Notes: generated from the letters alone by a model not told the origin. Positions 18,695 to 29,812 are shown, numbered from the stretch's first letter. The stretch is DNA of 64,000 nucleotides from Rhodoferax sp. U11-2br (GCF_018619435.1 NZ_JAHFZF010000004.1:62001-126000); one strand, 5' to 3'. A program made the numbers and translations.

Positions 18695-19719
18695 GCGCCA
18701 AGGTCCTTGCGTTTGCCGGTGGCAGCGTCAAAGTGGTGAATTTTTCCGGGCCGGGGTGTCACACACAGAGTTTGCCCCAATTCGGGCGCCGCGCAAGCCT
18801 CTTCGGTGCGGACAATCACCAGTTCGTCGGCCTGCCCATGTAACCAGCGGCCATAGGTCAGGCGCTCGGCACCGAGCATTTCGACCGCTTCCACGGTCAG
18901 CGCCCAGCCGCTGGGGGTGATGTCCAGGTGTTCCGGGCGCACGCCCACAATGGTGTCGGGCGGGGCATCAGGCGCACTCTTGAGCAGGTTCATCGGGGGT
19001 GAGCCCATGAACGCCGCAACAAAGGTGCTGGCCGGGCGGTTGTAAACCTCTTCGGGTGTGCCAAACTGCTCCATCACCCCGGCATTCATCACCATCATGC
19101 GCTGTGCCAGCGTCATGGCCTCGACCTGGTCGTGGGTGACAAACAAGGAGGTGATGCCGAGTTCGCGGTGTAGTTTCTGGATTTCCAGGCGGGTCTGGGC
19201 GCGCAACTTGGCGTCGAGGTTGCTCAAGGGTTCGTCAAACAAAAACACCTGCGGCTGACGCACGATGGCGCGGCCCATGGCGACACGCTGACGCTGGCCA
19301 CCCGAGAGTTCACGTGGCTTGCGGTTCAGAAACGGGCCAATTTCGAGAATTTTTGCGGCCTTGTCGACACGTGCGCGGATCTCGTCCTTGGGCACCTTGG
19401 CAATCTTCAGGCCATAGGCCATGTTGTCGAACACCGTCATGTGGGGGTACAGCGCGTAGTTCTGGAACACCATGGCGATGTCGCGCTCGGACGGCTCCAG
19501 ATCGTTGACCACGCGGTTGCCAATGGCAATCTCACCACCGCTGATTTCCTCCAACCCGGCGACCATGCGAAGCAAGGTGGATTTGCCGCAGCCCGAGGGG
19601 CCGACGATGACGACAAACTCGCCGTCATGGATGTCCGCGCTGACGCCGTGGATGACCTGGTTGGCACTTTTGCCGACGCCGTAGCGTTTGAGAACGTTTT
19701 TTAGTGTGATGGATGCCAT
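18691..19719 (-). CDS. ugpC: Glycerol-3-phosphate ABC transporter ATPase
   Basis: This is the 342-residue ATPase of the glycerol-3-phosphate importer. Walker A is [16 protein letters not shown], the signature is [16 protein letters not shown] and Walker B is [18 protein letters not shown]-terminal TOBE-like regulatory domain follows ([20 protein letters not shown]), as in the MalK/UgpC group. It is third after ugpA and ugpE in a minus-strand operon. The neighbours ugpB, ugpA, ugpE and ugpQ settle the substrate better than the sequence alone. Confidence 0.92.
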   Translation of the reverse strand: MASITLKNVLKRYGVGKSANQVIHGVSADIHDGEFVVIVGPSGCGKSTLLRMVAGLEEISGGEIAIGNRVVNDLEPSERDIAMVFQNYALYPHMTVFDNMAYGLKIAKVPKDEIRARVDKAAKILEIGPFLNRKPRELSGGQRQRVAMGRAIVRQPQVFLFDEPLSNLDAKLRAQTRLEIQKLHRELGITSLFVTHDQVEAMTLAQRMMVMNAGVMEQFGTPEEVYNRPASTFVAAFMGSPPMNLLKSAPDAPPDTIVGVRPEHLDITPSGWALTVEAVEMLGAERLTYGRWLHGQADELVIVRTEEACAAPELGQTLCVTPRPGKIHHFDAATGKRKDLGA

Positions 19720-19782
19720 ACTGTTTTTTAGTTGGCGGTAACGCCTATCTATTCTGCAAACCTGGGCTGTCCCGCAAGCCTG

Positions 19783-20634
19783 TTATTTCTCAGTGTCCAC
19801 CAGGCCTTTGACGAACCACCGCTGCATCAAGACCACCACCAGCGCAGGCGGCAGCATGGCCAGAACGGCGGTGGCCATGACCACGTTCCACTGCATCTCG
19901 GAGTCACCGCCGGAAATCATGCGTTTGATGCCAATTACCACTGGGTACATGTCTTCGCTGGTGGTCACCAGTAGTGGCCACAGGTACTGGTTCCAGCCGT
20001 AAATGAACTGGATGACAAATAACGCAGCAATCGAGGTTTTGGACAGCGGCACCAGCACGTCCCAGAAAAACCGCATCGGCCCGGCGCCGTCCATACGTGC
20101 GGCCTCCACCAACTCTTCGGGCACGGTCAGAAAAAACTGGCGGAACAAAAAGGTGGCGGTGGCCGAGGCAATCAGCGGGATGGTCAGCCCGGCGTAGCTG
20201 TTGAGCATGCCCAGATCAGACACCACCTTGTAGGTTGGGCCAATGCGCACCTCTACCGGCAGCATGAGGGTGATAAAAATCGCCCAGAAGAAAAACATGC
20301 GAAACGGAAAGCGGAAATACACAATGGCAAACGCTGACAGCAGCGAGATGGCAATTTTGCCGAGCGAGATGATCAGCGCCGAGATCAAGCTCACCGTCAT
20401 CATCTGCGCCACTGGCGCCTTGCCACCCGAGCCACCGCCAGTGCCGTTGAGCGCAGCGGTGTAGTTCTCTATCAGGTGGCTGCCGGGCAACAGCGGCATC
20501 GGGGCCTGCACAATGGCCTGTGAGGTCTGGGTGGAAGCCACAAAAGTCAGGTACAGCGGAAACGCCACCACCAGCACACCCAGCACCAGCACCGCGTGTG
20601 ACAGCAGCGTCAAAAAGGGGCGGCGTTCAACCAT
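19783..20634 (-). CDS. ugpE: Glycerol-3-phosphate ABC transporter permease UgpE
   Basis: This inner-membrane permease has 283 residues and about six membrane segments. The conserved cytoplasmic EAA loop is [20 protein letters not shown], which contacts UgpC. The C-terminal [10 protein letters not shown] also fits MalG-type permeases. It forms a heterodimer with UgpA. The ATG overlaps the ugpA stop by one base, indicating translational coupling. Confidence 0.92.
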   Translation of the reverse strand: MVERRPFLTLLSHAVLVLGVLVVAFPLYLTFVASTQTSQAIVQAPMPLLPGSHLIENYTAALNGTGGGSGGKAPVAQMMTVSLISALIISLGKIAISLLSAFAIVYFRFPFRMFFFWAIFITLMLPVEVRIGPTYKVVSDLGMLNSYAGLTIPLIASATATFLFRQFFLTVPEELVEAARMDGAGPMRFFWDVLVPLSKTSIAALFVIQFIYGWNQYLWPLLVTTSEDMYPVVIGIKRMISGGDSEMQWNVVMATAVLAMLPPALVVVLMQRWFVKGLVDTEK

Positions 20635-21515
20635 CAGTAGTTCACTTTCTTCTCAACAAAACGGAATTGAATGACCGTGAGTGCCACCACAATCACCATC
20701 AGCACCACCGACTGGGCGGCTGAGCCTCCGAGGTCCATCGCCTTGAAGCCGTCAAAGTACACCTTGTAAACCAGGATCGCGGTGTCTTTGCCCGGGCCGC
20801 CCTGGGTGGCGGCATCGATGATGGCAAAGGTGTCGAAAAAAGCGTAGACGATGTTGATCACCAGCAGGAAAAAGGTGGTGGGTGAGAGCAGCGGGAACAC
20901 CATCGTCCAGAAGCGGCGCCAGGGCCGCGCGCCGTCAATGGCTGCCGCTTCAATCAAGGACTTGGGGATGCTTTGCAAACCCGCCAGAAAAAACAGGAAG
21001 TTGTAAGAGATCTGTTTCCAGACCGCCGCCATCACCACCAGGGTCATCGCGTGGCGGCTGTTGAGCAGGTGGTTCCAGTCCACGCCCAGCATCTGCAGCC
21101 AGTACGACGCCACCCCCACACTCGGGGCAAACATGAACAGCCACAACACCCCAGCCACAGCCGGAGCCACCGCGTAGGGCCAGATCAGCAGGGTTTTGTA
21201 GATCAGGGCGCCTTTGACAATGCGGTCGGCAAACACCGCCAGCCCCAGCGACACACTGATACCCGCCACTGCCACCAGGCTCGAAAAAATGGCGGTGGTA
21301 TAGAACGAGGCCAGGTAGGTCTCGTCGTTCCAGAGGTTGCGGAAGTTGTCGAGTCCGACAAACTCGACCGAGGTGCCGAACGCATCAGACTGCTGCACCG
21401 ATTGCAGCAAGGCCTGGGCGGCTGGCCAGAAAAAAAACAGTGCAATCACGACCACCTGGGGTGCCAGTAGCACCCAGGGCAGCCATCGGGAACGAAAAAA
21501 GACGCGCTTGTCCAT
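20634..21515 (-). CDS. ugpA: Glycerol-3-phosphate ABC transporter permease UgpA
   Basis: This is the 293-residue partner permease, MalF-like, with about six membrane segments. The EAA loop reads [20 protein letters not shown]. It follows ugpB after a 52-base gap and overlaps ugpE. With UgpE it forms the transport channel for glycerol-3-phosphate and its diesters. Confidence 0.92.
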   Translation of the reverse strand: MDKRVFFRSRWLPWVLLAPQVVVIALFFFWPAAQALLQSVQQSDAFGTSVEFVGLDNFRNLWNDETYLASFYTTAIFSSLVAVAGISVSLGLAVFADRIVKGALIYKTLLIWPYAVAPAVAGVLWLFMFAPSVGVASYWLQMLGVDWNHLLNSRHAMTLVVMAAVWKQISYNFLFFLAGLQSIPKSLIEAAAIDGARPWRRFWTMVFPLLSPTTFFLLVINIVYAFFDTFAIIDAATQGGPGKDTAILVYKVYFDGFKAMDLGGSAAQSVVLMVIVVALTVIQFRFVEKKVNY

Positions 21516-21567
21516 GGCAGGTCCGTCTCAAAGTCGCGTCATCATGGGTTCGGCGTGAGTGCGCGGA

Positions 21568-22872
21568 TCAGGACTTGTTGGCTTTCTCAAAACGTTCCAG
21601 CAACTCGTTGCCACGTTTAACGATGCCATCCAGGGCCTCTTTGGCGCCCTTCTTGCCGCCCCAAACTTGTTCAAGTTCTTCGTCCTCGATGGTGCGAATC
21701 TGCACATAGTTGCCCAGGCGGATACCGCGTGACTTGTCCGTCACCTTGCGGATCATCTGGGTGGGCGCCACGTCGGTGCCCGGGTTTTCCTTGTAGAAAC
21801 CCGATTTTTCGGTCAGCTCAAAGGCCGCCGTGGTGATAGGCAGGTAGCCGGTGCGTTTGTGGCTGGCGGACTGCACTTCTGGGCTGGAGATGTAGCTGAA
21901 GAACTTGGCGATGCCTTTGTATTCTTCAGGCTTTTTGCCCGCCATGACCCACAGGCTGGCGCCACCAATCACGGTGTTTTGCGGCGCACCCGGCACATCA
22001 GGGTAATAGGGCAGGGGAGCCAAGCCAAAGTTGAACTTGGCGTTTTTCTTCACATTGCCGTAGAAACCGCTGGAGGTGGTGATCATGGCGCATTCACCCG
22101 AGACAAAGGTCGCCTCAGGCACGTTGGCACGGCCCTTGTAGACAAACAGGCCCTGTTTGGCCATGTTGGCCAAGTTATCGATGTGGCGCACATGCAGAGG
22201 TGAATTCACCTTCATGCGGGCATCCAGACCGCCCAGACCGTTGGACTTGGTGGCGAACTCCACGTTGTGCCAGGCCGAGAAACTCTCGAGCTGGGTCCAG
22301 CCTTGCCAGGCCAGTGTCAAGGGGCAGGCGTGACCGCTGGCCTTGAGTTTGGCTGCGGCCAAAGCCACTTCCGGCCAGCTGCTCGGCGCCTTGTTGGGGT
22401 CGAGTCCGGCTGCCTTGAACGCATCCTTGTTGTAATAAAACACGGTGGTGGAGCTGTTGAACGGCATGCTCAACATTTCACCGCTGGGCGCCGTGTAGTA
22501 ACCTGCCACGGCAGAAATGTAAGCCTTCGGGTCAAACTTTTGCCCGGCATCCTTCATCACCTTGGCGACCGGCACGATGGCGTTTTTGCTGGCCATCATG
22601 GTGGCTGTACCCACTTCAAACACTTGCAGGATGTGGGGGGCGTTGCCTGCGCGAAAGGCGGCAACGGCAGCTGTCATGGACTCATCGTATTGACCTTTGT
22701 AGGTCGGGACGATTTTGTAGTCCGATTGGCTGGCGTTGAAATTCTTGGCCAGATCGTTGACCCATTCTCCGTTGACAGCGGTCATGGAGTGCCACCACTG
22801 GATTTCAGTCACGGCATGGGCCGATACCGCCAGCATGGCCGCCAAAGCCGCCGTTGCAAGTTTTACTTTCAT
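21568..22872 (-). CDS. ugpB: Glycerol-3-phosphate periplasmic binding protein UgpB
   Basis: This is the 434-residue periplasmic solute-binding protein of the Ugp importer. A clear signal peptide, MKVKLATAALAAMLAVSAHA, is cleaved before VTEIQWWHSM. The motif TEIQWWHSMTAVNGEWVNDL fits UgpB. The ATG at 22872 has AAGGAG eight bases upstream; a longer frame to 22932 is not needed. It heads the operon ugpBAEC-ugpQ. A candidate Pho box lies 43 bases upstream. Confidence 0.93.
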   Translation of the reverse strand: MKVKLATAALAAMLAVSAHAVTEIQWWHSMTAVNGEWVNDLAKNFNASQSDYKIVPTYKGQYDESMTAAVAAFRAGNAPHILQVFEVGTATMMASKNAIVPVAKVMKDAGQKFDPKAYISAVAGYYTAPSGEMLSMPFNSSTTVFYYNKDAFKAAGLDPNKAPSSWPEVALAAAKLKASGHACPLTLAWQGWTQLESFSAWHNVEFATKSNGLGGLDARMKVNSPLHVRHIDNLANMAKQGLFVYKGRANVPEATFVSGECAMITTSSGFYGNVKKNAKFNFGLAPLPYYPDVPGAPQNTVIGGASLWVMAGKKPEEYKGIAKFFSYISSPEVQSASHKRTGYLPITTAAFELTEKSGFYKENPGTDVAPTQMIRKVTDKSRGIRLGNYVQIRTIEDEELEQVWGGKKGAKEALDGIVKRGNELLERFEKANKS

Positions 22873-22914
22873 GCGATCTCCTTGAAGTGAAAGGCGGGAG
22901 GATAAGTAAGCCAA

Positions 22915-22932
22915 ATGACCATTCGGTGACAA
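22915..22932 (-). promoter_or_regulatory. Candidate Pho box upstream of ugpB
   Basis: On the minus strand, TTGTCAC, four bases (CGAA) and TGGTCAT form two 7-base direct repeats with the 11-base spacing of a PhoB site (CTGTCAT-N4-CTGTCAT). Each half matches five of seven positions. Phosphate-starvation control of ugp is well known in E. coli, which supports the call. Confidence 0.55.
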
Positions 22933-23090
22933 AACGATGGCAGCCCGCGTTGTGATCGATTAGACGCAGATTTGGCAGCGCCGGGCATCAGGGTTTTCTC
23001 AGGGGGAGGCTGGCGCATAATTTATGGGTTTGTGGCGGCGTGGGGTGTGGGGTCACACGCAGCTTCGTTCACGTCGACAGGAGTCACGAC

Positions 23091-23459
23091 ATGGTTTCTT
23101 TTTTGCGAATTCTCAACACGGGTCTGGTGCTGCTGGCCAGCACCACGGTGGCGCTGGCACAGGGCAACTCCCCAGCGGCGCAGGCGCTCAACAATGGGTC
23201 AGCAGCCAGCGGCCATGCCAGCGCCAGTGCGGGCCACAGTCTGGTGGCTTCTGGCCAGTTGACCTCGGCGGCTTTGGCGGTCCCTCTGATGTCTGCGGGT
23301 GTGGTGGCCGGTTCGGTGGGCGGCGCCAGCGCCGGCTCGGCCAATCAGTCCATGCGTGCTGCGACCGCACCGATTGGCACACCGCTTGAGGTCACCGACG
23401 AGTCGATCACGGTGATCTCGCCCAAAGAGGCCCTCAAACCGAAGAGCCCGAGCCTCTGA
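23091..23459 (+). CDS. Small exported protein, unknown function
   Basis: This 122-residue protein has a signal peptide (FLRILNTGLVLLASTTVALA, cleaved before QGNSPAAQ). The mature part is low-complexity, rich in Ala, Ser and Gly (NNGSAASGHASASAGHSLVA), and contains a hydrophobic glycine-rich stretch (AAGVVAGSVGGAS-like). It ends in a charged tail (ISPKEALKPKSPS). It resembles small periplasmic or outer-membrane-associated proteins often found beside DUF2145 genes, but no function is known. The ATG at 23091 was chosen because it starts the signal peptide. The DUF2145 gene follows after 48 bases. Confidence 0.65.
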   Translation: MVSFLRILNTGLVLLASTTVALAQGNSPAAQALNNGSAASGHASASAGHSLVASGQLTSAALAVPLMSAGVVAGSVGGASAGSANQSMRAATAPIGTPLEVTDESITVISPKEALKPKSPSL

Positions 23460-23507
23460 CAACGCGTGTCGGGCGGATGATTTGTTCAATACTTGTGGAA
23501 TCTTGAT

Positions 23508-24314
23508 ATGTTGAAATTTTTGCGTGTGTGGGCGCTGTGGCTGACAGCGGTATGTGCTTCCCCGATCTGGGCTGCGGGTTTCAGTGCTGGCAGCAGCCAG
23601 GCAGGTGAAGAGCTGCACTTCAAGCCCGAACAGGTGATCAGTTTTGCCAAGAAAGTGGAGCGCACGCTGGCCGCCAAAGGGGCGCGTGTGGCGATCGTGG
23701 CCCGCATGGGTCGCCCGGTGTCGGAGCTGCCCGAGGGCATGCATTTCACCCACGTGGCGTTTGCGGTCTACTCCGAAATCACCACCAGCGATGGCCGCAA
23801 AGTGCCCGGCTACGCCATGTACAACCTCTACCAGCAAGACGCCCATCCCGATGTCAGTGACCTGGTGCAGGACTTTCCGGTGGACTTTTTTGCCGGTGTG
23901 GCCCATCTGGAAGCCGGCATCATCGTGCCCTCGGCCGAGCTGCAGGCCCGTTTGCTCGAGGTGATCGCTTCGCCTACCTACAAGGCGCTGCATGAGCCGC
24001 ACTACTCGCTGATCGCCAACCCGTTCACGCTGGGGCGTCAGAACTGCACCGAGTTTGTGCTCGACGTCACCAACGCCGCGATTTACCAGACCAGCGACAT
24101 CAAGGTGATCAAGGCCAACGAGAAAGCGTTTTTCACCGCGCAGCCTGTGAATGTCAACCCGTTCAAGCTGATGCTGGGCTCGATGTTCAGCAAGGAAGTG
24201 TCCACCTCGGACCACCCGGCGGGCACCCCTTTGACCGCCACCTTCGAAAAAGTGGCCGCGTACCTGAGCAAGTATGACCCCAGCACCGTGGTGCTGACCG
24301 TGTTGCCCGACTGA
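23508..24314 (+). CDS. DUF2145 family exported protein
   Basis: This 268-residue protein belongs to the DUF2145 family, of unknown function. An N-terminal signal peptide (FLRVWALWLTAVCASPIWAA) sends it to the periplasm. The segment ANPFTLGRQNCTEFVLDV holds a Cys that, with the earlier MHFTHVAFAVY histidine, resembles the NlpC/P60 (papain-like) arrangement, suggesting a possible amidase or peptidase fold. ATG 23508 was chosen over an upstream TTG because the signal peptide starts there. It probably shares a transcript with the small exported protein just upstream. Confidence 0.72.
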   Translation: MLKFLRVWALWLTAVCASPIWAAGFSAGSSQAGEELHFKPEQVISFAKKVERTLAAKGARVAIVARMGRPVSELPEGMHFTHVAFAVYSEITTSDGRKVPGYAMYNLYQQDAHPDVSDLVQDFPVDFFAGVAHLEAGIIVPSAELQARLLEVIASPTYKALHEPHYSLIANPFTLGRQNCTEFVLDVTNAAIYQTSDIKVIKANEKAFFTAQPVNVNPFKLMLGSMFSKEVSTSDHPAGTPLTATFEKVAAYLSKYDPSTVVLTVLPD

Positions 24315-24445
24315 GCCCCGGGGTTCGGGCGCACCGCCGCGCCGCCAGTAGGGCATTGCTGCGCTGCGGTAACATCGCCAACCCAGCCAGAACGCGTCTT
24401 TGACCGGGCGCGGCCATGCCGTTTTTGGCGGCCACCACATCACCC

Positions 24446-27400
24446 ATGAACGCTCCCACCCAGCTCAAGTCCTTGTTGCCAGCCAGCGTGATTGCATCGC
24501 CTGAGCCGTTGCGCATCCGCGAGATCCCGTACAACTACACCTCGTTTTCCGACCGCGAAATCGTCATCCGCCTGCTCGGCGAACCGGCCTGGGGTTGGCT
24601 GAACCGCCTGCGTGAAGAGCGCCGCACAGGCCGCTCGGCGCGGATGTTGTACGAGGTGCTGGGTGACATCTGGGTGGTGCAGCGCAACCCCTATCTACAA
24701 GACGACCTGCTGGACAACCCCAAACGCCGGGTCTTGCTGGTGCAGGCGCTGCAGCACCGGCTCAACGAAATCCAGAAACGCCGCAATGCCCAGTCTGACC
24801 CCGAGCGCGACGCCCTGGTGGGCCAGTTGCTGGATTCCGCCGACAAAGCGGTGCGGGCCTTTGATGAGAGTTTTGTCGAAACCACCAAACTGCGGCGCAA
24901 GGCGCAGCGCCTGCTGGTCAAACTCACCGCCAAAGACAACATCAAGTTTGACGGCCTGAGCCGCGTCAGCCATGTGACCGACGCCACTGACTGGCGTGTG
25001 GAATACCCGTTTGTGGTGCTGACCCCCGACACCGAGGCCGAAATGGCGCTCCTGGTGCAGGGCTGTATCGAGCTGGGCCTGACCATCATCCCGCGTGGCG
25101 GCGGCACCGGTTACACCGGCGGCGCGATTCCGCTGACCTGGAAAAGTGTCGTCATCAACACCGAAAAGCTCGAGGCCATGACCGAGGTTGAGATGGTCCA
25201 GCTGCCAGGTCTGGACCATGCGGTGGCCACCGTCTGGTCCGAGGCCGGTGTGGTGACCGACCGTGTGGCACAGGCGGCCGAGCGAGCCGGTTATGTGTTT
25301 GCGGTGGACCCGACCTCGTCCGAGGCCTCGTGTATTGGCGGCAACATCGCCATGAACGCGGGCGGCAAAAAAGCCGTGTTGTGGGGTACCGCGCTCGACA
25401 ACCTGGCCAGCTGGCGCATGGTGACACCGCAGGCCGAGTGGCTTGAGGTGACCCGTATCAACCACAACATGGGCAAGATCCATGATGTGGAGGTGGCCAG
25501 CTTCGAGCTGCAGTATTTCAAGGCCGACGGCAAAACCAAGCTGCGTACCGAGCGCCTGGACATTCCCGGCAAAACCTTCCGCAAGGAAGGCCTGGGCAAG
25601 GACGTGACCGACAAGTTCCTGAGCGGCCTGCCCGGCATCCAGAAAGAAGGTTGTGACGGCCTGATCACCAGCGCACGCTGGGTGGTTCACAAGATGCCTG
25701 CGCACACTCGCACCGTCTGCCTGGAGTTCTTTGGCAACGCCAAGGACGCGGTGCCCAGCATTGTTGAGATCAAGGACTTCATGTTCGCCGAGCAGAAGCG
25801 CAGTGGTGTGCTGCTGGCTGGCTTGGAGCATCTGGACGACCGTTATCTCAAAGCCGTGGGTTATGCCACCAAGTCGAAGAAGGGCGGACAAGCGCAGGCT
25901 GCCTCCAGCAGCACCGTGCCCAAGATGGTGTTGTTTGGTGACATTGCCGGTGACAACGCCGACGACGTGGCCCGTGTCACCAGCGAGGTGGTGCGTATTG
26001 CCAACTCCCGCCATGGGGAAGGTTTTATTGCGATCAGTCCGGAAGCACGCAAGAAGTTCTGGCTCGACCGCAAACGCACCGCAGCCATTTCCAAACACAC
26101 CAACGCCTTCAAGATCAACGAAGACGTGGTGATCCCGCTGCCGCGCATGGGTGAATACACCGACGGCATCGAGCGCATCAACATCGAGCTGAGTCTGCAG
26201 AACAAACTGGCGCTGTGTGACGCGCTGGCCGACTATTTCACGCAAGGCAATCTGAAGCTGGGCCAACTCGATGCCACCAGCGAGGTCTCGGCGACCGAGA
26301 TGCTGGAAGACCGCGTGGCCGAGGCGCTGGAACTGCTGACCGAGGTGCGCACCCTGTGGTCGGGCTGGCTGCGTGATGTGGAGCCGCTGTTCAGCCAGCT
26401 GCAAGACCACTCCCTGCGCGCGAGCTGGAAGACCCAGCTGCGCCAGCCCTTGCAGCAAATTTTCAGCGGCCAGGCGTTTGAGCCCATCCTCAAGGAATGC
26501 AGCGCCATCCACCAGCGTGTGCTCAAGGGCCGCGTTTGGGTGGCCTTGCACATGCACGCCGGTGACGGCAATGTGCACACCAACATTCCTGTCAACAGCG
26601 ACGACTACGCCATGCTGCAGGCCGCACACGGCGCCGTCAAACGCATCATGGTGCTGGCGCGCAGCCTGGACGGGGTCATTTCGGGTGAACACGGCATTGG
26701 CATCACCAAGCTGGAGTTCCTGAGCGACGCCGAGTTGCAGCCCTTCATTGACTACAAAGCCCAGGTTGACCCCGAGGGGCGTTTCAACAAAGGCAAGTTA
26801 CTCCGAAATACAGAGCTATCACCCCAGGTGGAGAAAGGGCTTGAGGCTGATTTCATCTATGCCGACCTGACCAATGCCTACACCCCCAGCTTTGGTCTGA
26901 TGGGGCACGAGTCGCTGATCATGCAGCAGAGCGACATCGGCGCGATTGCCGACAGTGTCAAAGACTGCCTGCGTTGCGGCAAATGCAAACCGGTGTGCAG
27001 CACCCATGTGCCGCGTGCCAACCTACTGTACAGCCCGCGCAACAAGATCCTGGCCACCTCGCTGCTGATCGAAGCTTTTTTGTACGAAGAGCAAACCCGC
27101 CGCGGTGTCAGCATCAAACACTGGCAAGAGTTTGAGGATGTGGCCGACCACTGCACCGTGTGCCACAAGTGCCTGAGCCCCTGCCCGGTGAAGATCGACT
27201 TTGGCGATGTGTCGATGGCCATGCGCAACTTGCTGCGCAAAATGGGCAAAAAGAGCTTCCGCCCGGCAGGTAGCGCGGCGATGTTCATGCTCAACGCCAC
27301 CAACCCCGAGACCATCAAGCTGGCGCGCTCCATCATGGTCAACCTGGCGATTCGCGGCCAACGTTTTGCCGCCGATGTGCTCAAGTTGGCGGGCCGCAAA

Positions 27401-28378
27401 CAAAGCAAGGCGCCACCCGCCACCTTGGGGACCGCACCGATCAAGGAACAGGTGATCCACTTCGTCAACAAGAAGTTACCCGGTGGCCTGCCCAAACGCA
27501 CTGCGCGTGCCTTGCTCGACATCGAAGACAAAGACTACGTGCCGATCATCCGCAACCCGCAGACGACCACGGCCGAGACCGAGGCGGTGTTTTATTTCCC
27601 GGGTTGTGGCTCCGAGCGCCTGTTCAGCCAGGTGGGGCTGGCCACCCAGGCCATGTTGTGGCATGCCGGGGTGCAGACCGTGCTACCGCCCGGTTACTTG
27701 TGCTGTGGTTACCCGCAGCGCGGTGGCGGCGACAATGATCGTGCTGAGAAGATGATCACCGACAACCGGGTGTTGTTCCACCGGGTGGCCAACACACTCA
27801 ACTACCTCGACATCAAAACCGTAGTGGTGAGCTGTGGCACCTGTTACGACCAGCTGCAGGGTTACGAGTTTGACAAGATCTTCCCAGGCAGCCGCATCAT
27901 CGACATCCACGAGTATTTGCTCGAAAAAGGCATCACTCTGGGTAACGCCGGTGCTTTCCTGTTCCACGACCCCTGCCACAGCCCGATGAAGCTGCAAGAG
28001 CCGCTCAAAACCGTCAAGGCGCTGCTGGGGGATCAGGTGTTGCTGTCGGACCGCTGTTGTGGCGAGTCGGGCACGCTGGCGCTGAACCGGCCCGACATCT
28101 CGACCCAGGTGCGCTTCCGCAAGGAAGAAGAAATCCGCAAGGGCGAGGCCCAGCTGCGCCAGCAGGCTGGTGTGGGTGCCAAAGACAACCTCAAGATCCT
28201 GACCAGCTGCCCGGCCTGCCTGCAAGGCCTGAACCGTTATGGTGAAGACCTGCAAAACGGGCTGCTGGAGGCCGACTACATCGTGGTCGAAATGGCCAAA
28301 CAGATCCTGGGCGAGCAGTGGATGCCCGACTACGTCAAGCTGGCCAACGGCGGCGGCATCGAGCGGGTGCTGGTGTAA
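24446..28378 (+). CDS. FAD-linked oxidase/Fe-S oxidoreductase fusion (DUF3683-FAD-CCG)
   Basis: This is a very large (1310-residue) flavin and Fe-S dehydrogenase fusion. An N-terminal DUF3683-like region is followed by an FAD-binding domain ([19 protein letters not shown], near 220) and an FAD-oxidase C-terminal domain with [15 protein letters not shown] and [13 protein letters not shown]. Two 4Fe-4S motifs follow: [11 protein letters not shown] and [13 protein letters not shown], then two CCG-type motifs ([43 protein letters not shown]). Such fusions in betaproteobacteria are expected to oxidise a 2-hydroxy acid, such as D-lactate or 2-hydroxyglutarate, and pass electrons to quinone; the substrate is not shown. 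ATG 24446 (MNAPTQLKS) was chosen. Confidence 0.88.
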   Translation: MNAPTQLKSLLPASVIASPEPLRIREIPYNYTSFSDREIVIRLLGEPAWGWLNRLREERRTGRSARMLYEVLGDIWVVQRNPYLQDDLLDNPKRRVLLVQALQHRLNEIQKRRNAQSDPERDALVGQLLDSADKAVRAFDESFVETTKLRRKAQRLLVKLTAKDNIKFDGLSRVSHVTDATDWRVEYPFVVLTPDTEAEMALLVQGCIELGLTIIPRGGGTGYTGGAIPLTWKSVVINTEKLEAMTEVEMVQLPGLDHAVATVWSEAGVVTDRVAQAAERAGYVFAVDPTSSEASCIGGNIAMNAGGKKAVLWGTALDNLASWRMVTPQAEWLEVTRINHNMGKIHDVEVASFELQYFKADGKTKLRTERLDIPGKTFRKEGLGKDVTDKFLSGLPGIQKEGCDGLITSARWVVHKMPAHTRTVCLEFFGNAKDAVPSIVEIKDFMFAEQKRSGVLLAGLEHLDDRYLKAVGYATKSKKGGQAQAASSSTVPKMVLFGDIAGDNADDVARVTSEVVRIANSRHGEGFIAISPEARKKFWLDRKRTAAISKHTNAFKINEDVVIPLPRMGEYTDGIERINIELSLQNKLALCDALADYFTQGNLKLGQLDATSEVSATEMLEDRVAEALELLTEVRTLWSGWLRDVEPLFSQLQDHSLRASWKTQLRQPLQQIFSGQAFEPILKECSAIHQRVLKGRVWVALHMHAGDGNVHTNIPVNSDDYAMLQAAHGAVKRIMVLARSLDGVISGEHGIGITKLEFLSDAELQPFIDYKAQVDPEGRFNKGKLLRNTELSPQVEKGLEADFIYADLTNAYTPSFGLMGHESLIMQQSDIGAIADSVKDCLRCGKCKPVCSTHVPRANLLYSPRNKILATSLLIEAFLYEEQTRRGVSIKHWQEFEDVADHCTVCHKCLSPCPVKIDFGDVSMAMRNLLRKMGKKSFRPAGSAAMFMLNATNPETIKLARSIMVNLAIRGQRFAADVLKLAGRKQSKAPPATLGTAPIKEQVIHFVNKKLPGGLPKRTARALLDIEDKDYVPIIRNPQTTTAETEAVFYFPGCGSERLFSQVGLATQAMLWHAGVQTVLPPGYLCCGYPQRGGGDNDRAEKMITDNRVLFHRVANTLNYLDIKTVVVSCGTCYDQLQGYEFDKIFPGSRIIDIHEYLLEKGITLGNAGAFLFHDPCHSPMKLQEPLKTVKALLGDQVLLSDRCCGESGTLALNRPDISTQVRFRKEEEIRKGEAQLRQQAGVGAKDNLKILTSCPACLQGLNRYGEDLQNGLLEADYIVVEMAKQILGEQWMPDYVKLANGGGIERVLV

Positions 28379-28416
28379 GCACCAGCTTTGTCCACAGACA
28401 CACAAGGAGAGACCCC

Positions 28417-28830
28417 ATGGCCGGTTTGCAAGCAGGTAGCCCCACCCCAGAAGACATCACGGTGCACAGCGCCTCGCGCGTGCTGGAGATCAGCTTCTCG
28501 GACGGCGCCCGTTTTCGCATCCCGTTTGAGCTGCTGCGCGTGTGTTCCCCCTCGGCCGAAGTGCAGGGCCACGGCCCAGGTCAGGAAACCGTACAAACCG
28601 GCAAACGCCACGTCGATCTGGTGGCCATCGAGCCGGTTGGCAACTACGCGGTGCAACCCACATTCTCAGATGGCCACAACACCGGCCTGTACTCCTGGGA
28701 CTACCTGTACCTGCTGGGTTCGCAGCAGGACAAGCTGTGGCAGGACTACTTTGCCCAGCTCGAAGCTGCTGGCGTCAAGCGCGACGACCCGATGCCCGAG
28801 AAAGCGGGCGGGAGCTGCGCCAGTCATTGA
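28417..28830 (+). CDS. DUF971 domain protein
   Basis: This 137-residue protein is made of a DUF971 domain, similar to the N-terminal domain of gamma-butyrobetaine hydroxylase. The family features ITVHSASRVLEISFSDGARF, FELLRVCSPSAEVQGHG and GLYSWDYLYLLG are present. In Gammaproteobacteria such proteins are linked to Fe-S metabolism, but the role is unclear. The short C-terminal tail has a cysteine (GGSCASH). The ATG is preceded by AAGGAGAGA and lies 38 bases after the dehydrogenase fusion, likely the same transcript. A ubiE gene often follows elsewhere; none is seen here. Confidence 0.82.
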   Translation: MAGLQAGSPTPEDITVHSASRVLEISFSDGARFRIPFELLRVCSPSAEVQGHGPGQETVQTGKRHVDLVAIEPVGNYAVQPTFSDGHNTGLYSWDYLYLLGSQQDKLWQDYFAQLEAAGVKRDDPMPEKAGGSCASH

Positions 28831-28903
28831 GGGGTTGTTGTCCGGGGTGGGCTGCAGCGCGCTGACCATGGGTGGGTGATTGTCAACGTCATGGGAGTGG
28901 ACC

Positions 28904-29812
28904 ATGCTCTTGCTGAGATTGATGGCATGCACTTTGATGGCAGCACTGGGTGTGACGATGTCATCCATGGCCGACACGTTGGGCCCCAAGCCCGCTTACA
29001 TCTCAGGTGGCCTGAGCACGGTGCCCAATGAACAAGCCATCCGCCGGACCCTTTGGGCACCTGGCCTGGACGACGGTTATGTTCCTCAGGGGCTCACCTA
29101 CCTGGCTGGTACGGTTCTGGTCTCGGGATACAACAGCACAGACCCCAAGGTCAATCACGGCCCGTGCAGGGTGTTCAGTGTCTCAACCAAGGATGGGACA
29201 CCCACGGGCTACTTCGATTTGCCGCCAGACTGCGGTCATGCGGGTGGCCTGGTCATGCTTGGCGGCGGCATGTTGGTTGTGGCAGACACCCGAACGCTCT
29301 ACAAGATTGATCTGGCGCGTGCTCTGGCGTCACAACACACCAAGGACGCATTGGTGTCGGTCGTCAAGCTGGCGGGCGCATTAAAGGGCTCGTTTGTCGA
29401 CTTTGATGGCACGGATTTGTGGATCGGCTCTTCTGAAAAGGAGGCAGCCAAAGCGAAAGCGCATCGACTGAGCCTCGACATTTTTGACCAGTTCAACGGC
29501 AAGGCCGCGATCAGGGAAGATCAGGCGCTCGCCACGATTCCGATTCCCACCGAAGCCAATGGCATGGCATGTGATGCAAGCGGGTCGCTCTGGTTGGCAA
29601 GCAGCAATAGCAAATACGGCGCCCTGTACCAACTCGATGCCAAAACCGGAGATATCAAGTCACGGTTTGACATGGTCATCGGGATCGAGGATCTAGGCTT
29701 CGACGCGGATGGCAAGTTATGGGCAGTCTCCGAAGCGGGCTCTCGCCGCTGGTCAAAGTGGGCAGCCACCTACCCCGTCACTTTCCAGATGGATGTTTCG
29801 GCGTTGAAGTAG
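28904..29812 (+). CDS. Secreted beta-propeller-like protein
   Basis: This 302-residue protein has an N-terminal signal peptide (LLRLMACTLMAALGVTMSSM). The mature part has propeller-like repeats such as DGYVPQGLTYLAGTVLVSGY, TEANGMACDASGSLWLAS and GIEDLGFDADGKLWAVSEAG, as in SMP-30 or NHL-type six-bladed propellers. No catalytic residues could be identified. The ATG at 28904 was chosen for the signal peptide; a TTG-led frame begins at 28880. The product is expected in the periplasm or outside the cell. It is followed by a P-loop kinase gene. Confidence 0.6.
   Translation: MLLLRLMACTLMAALGVTMSSMADTLGPKPAYISGGLSTVPNEQAIRRTLWAPGLDDGYVPQGLTYLAGTVLVSGYNSTDPKVNHGPCRVFSVSTKDGTPTGYFDLPPDCGHAGGLVMLGGGMLVVADTRTLYKIDLARALASQHTKDALVSVVKLAGALKGSFVDFDGTDLWIGSSEKEAAKAKAHRLSLDIFDQFNGKAAIREDQALATIPIPTEANGMACDASGSLWLASSNSKYGALYQLDAKTGDIKSRFDMVIGIEDLGFDADGKLWAVSEAGSRRWSKWAATYPVTFQMDVSALK

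Noticed and set aside
24695-26692. A 665-codon open frame opposite the large dehydrogenase gene
   Set aside because: It is the mirror of a GC-rich coding strand, has no recognisable motifs and conflicts with a clear gene.
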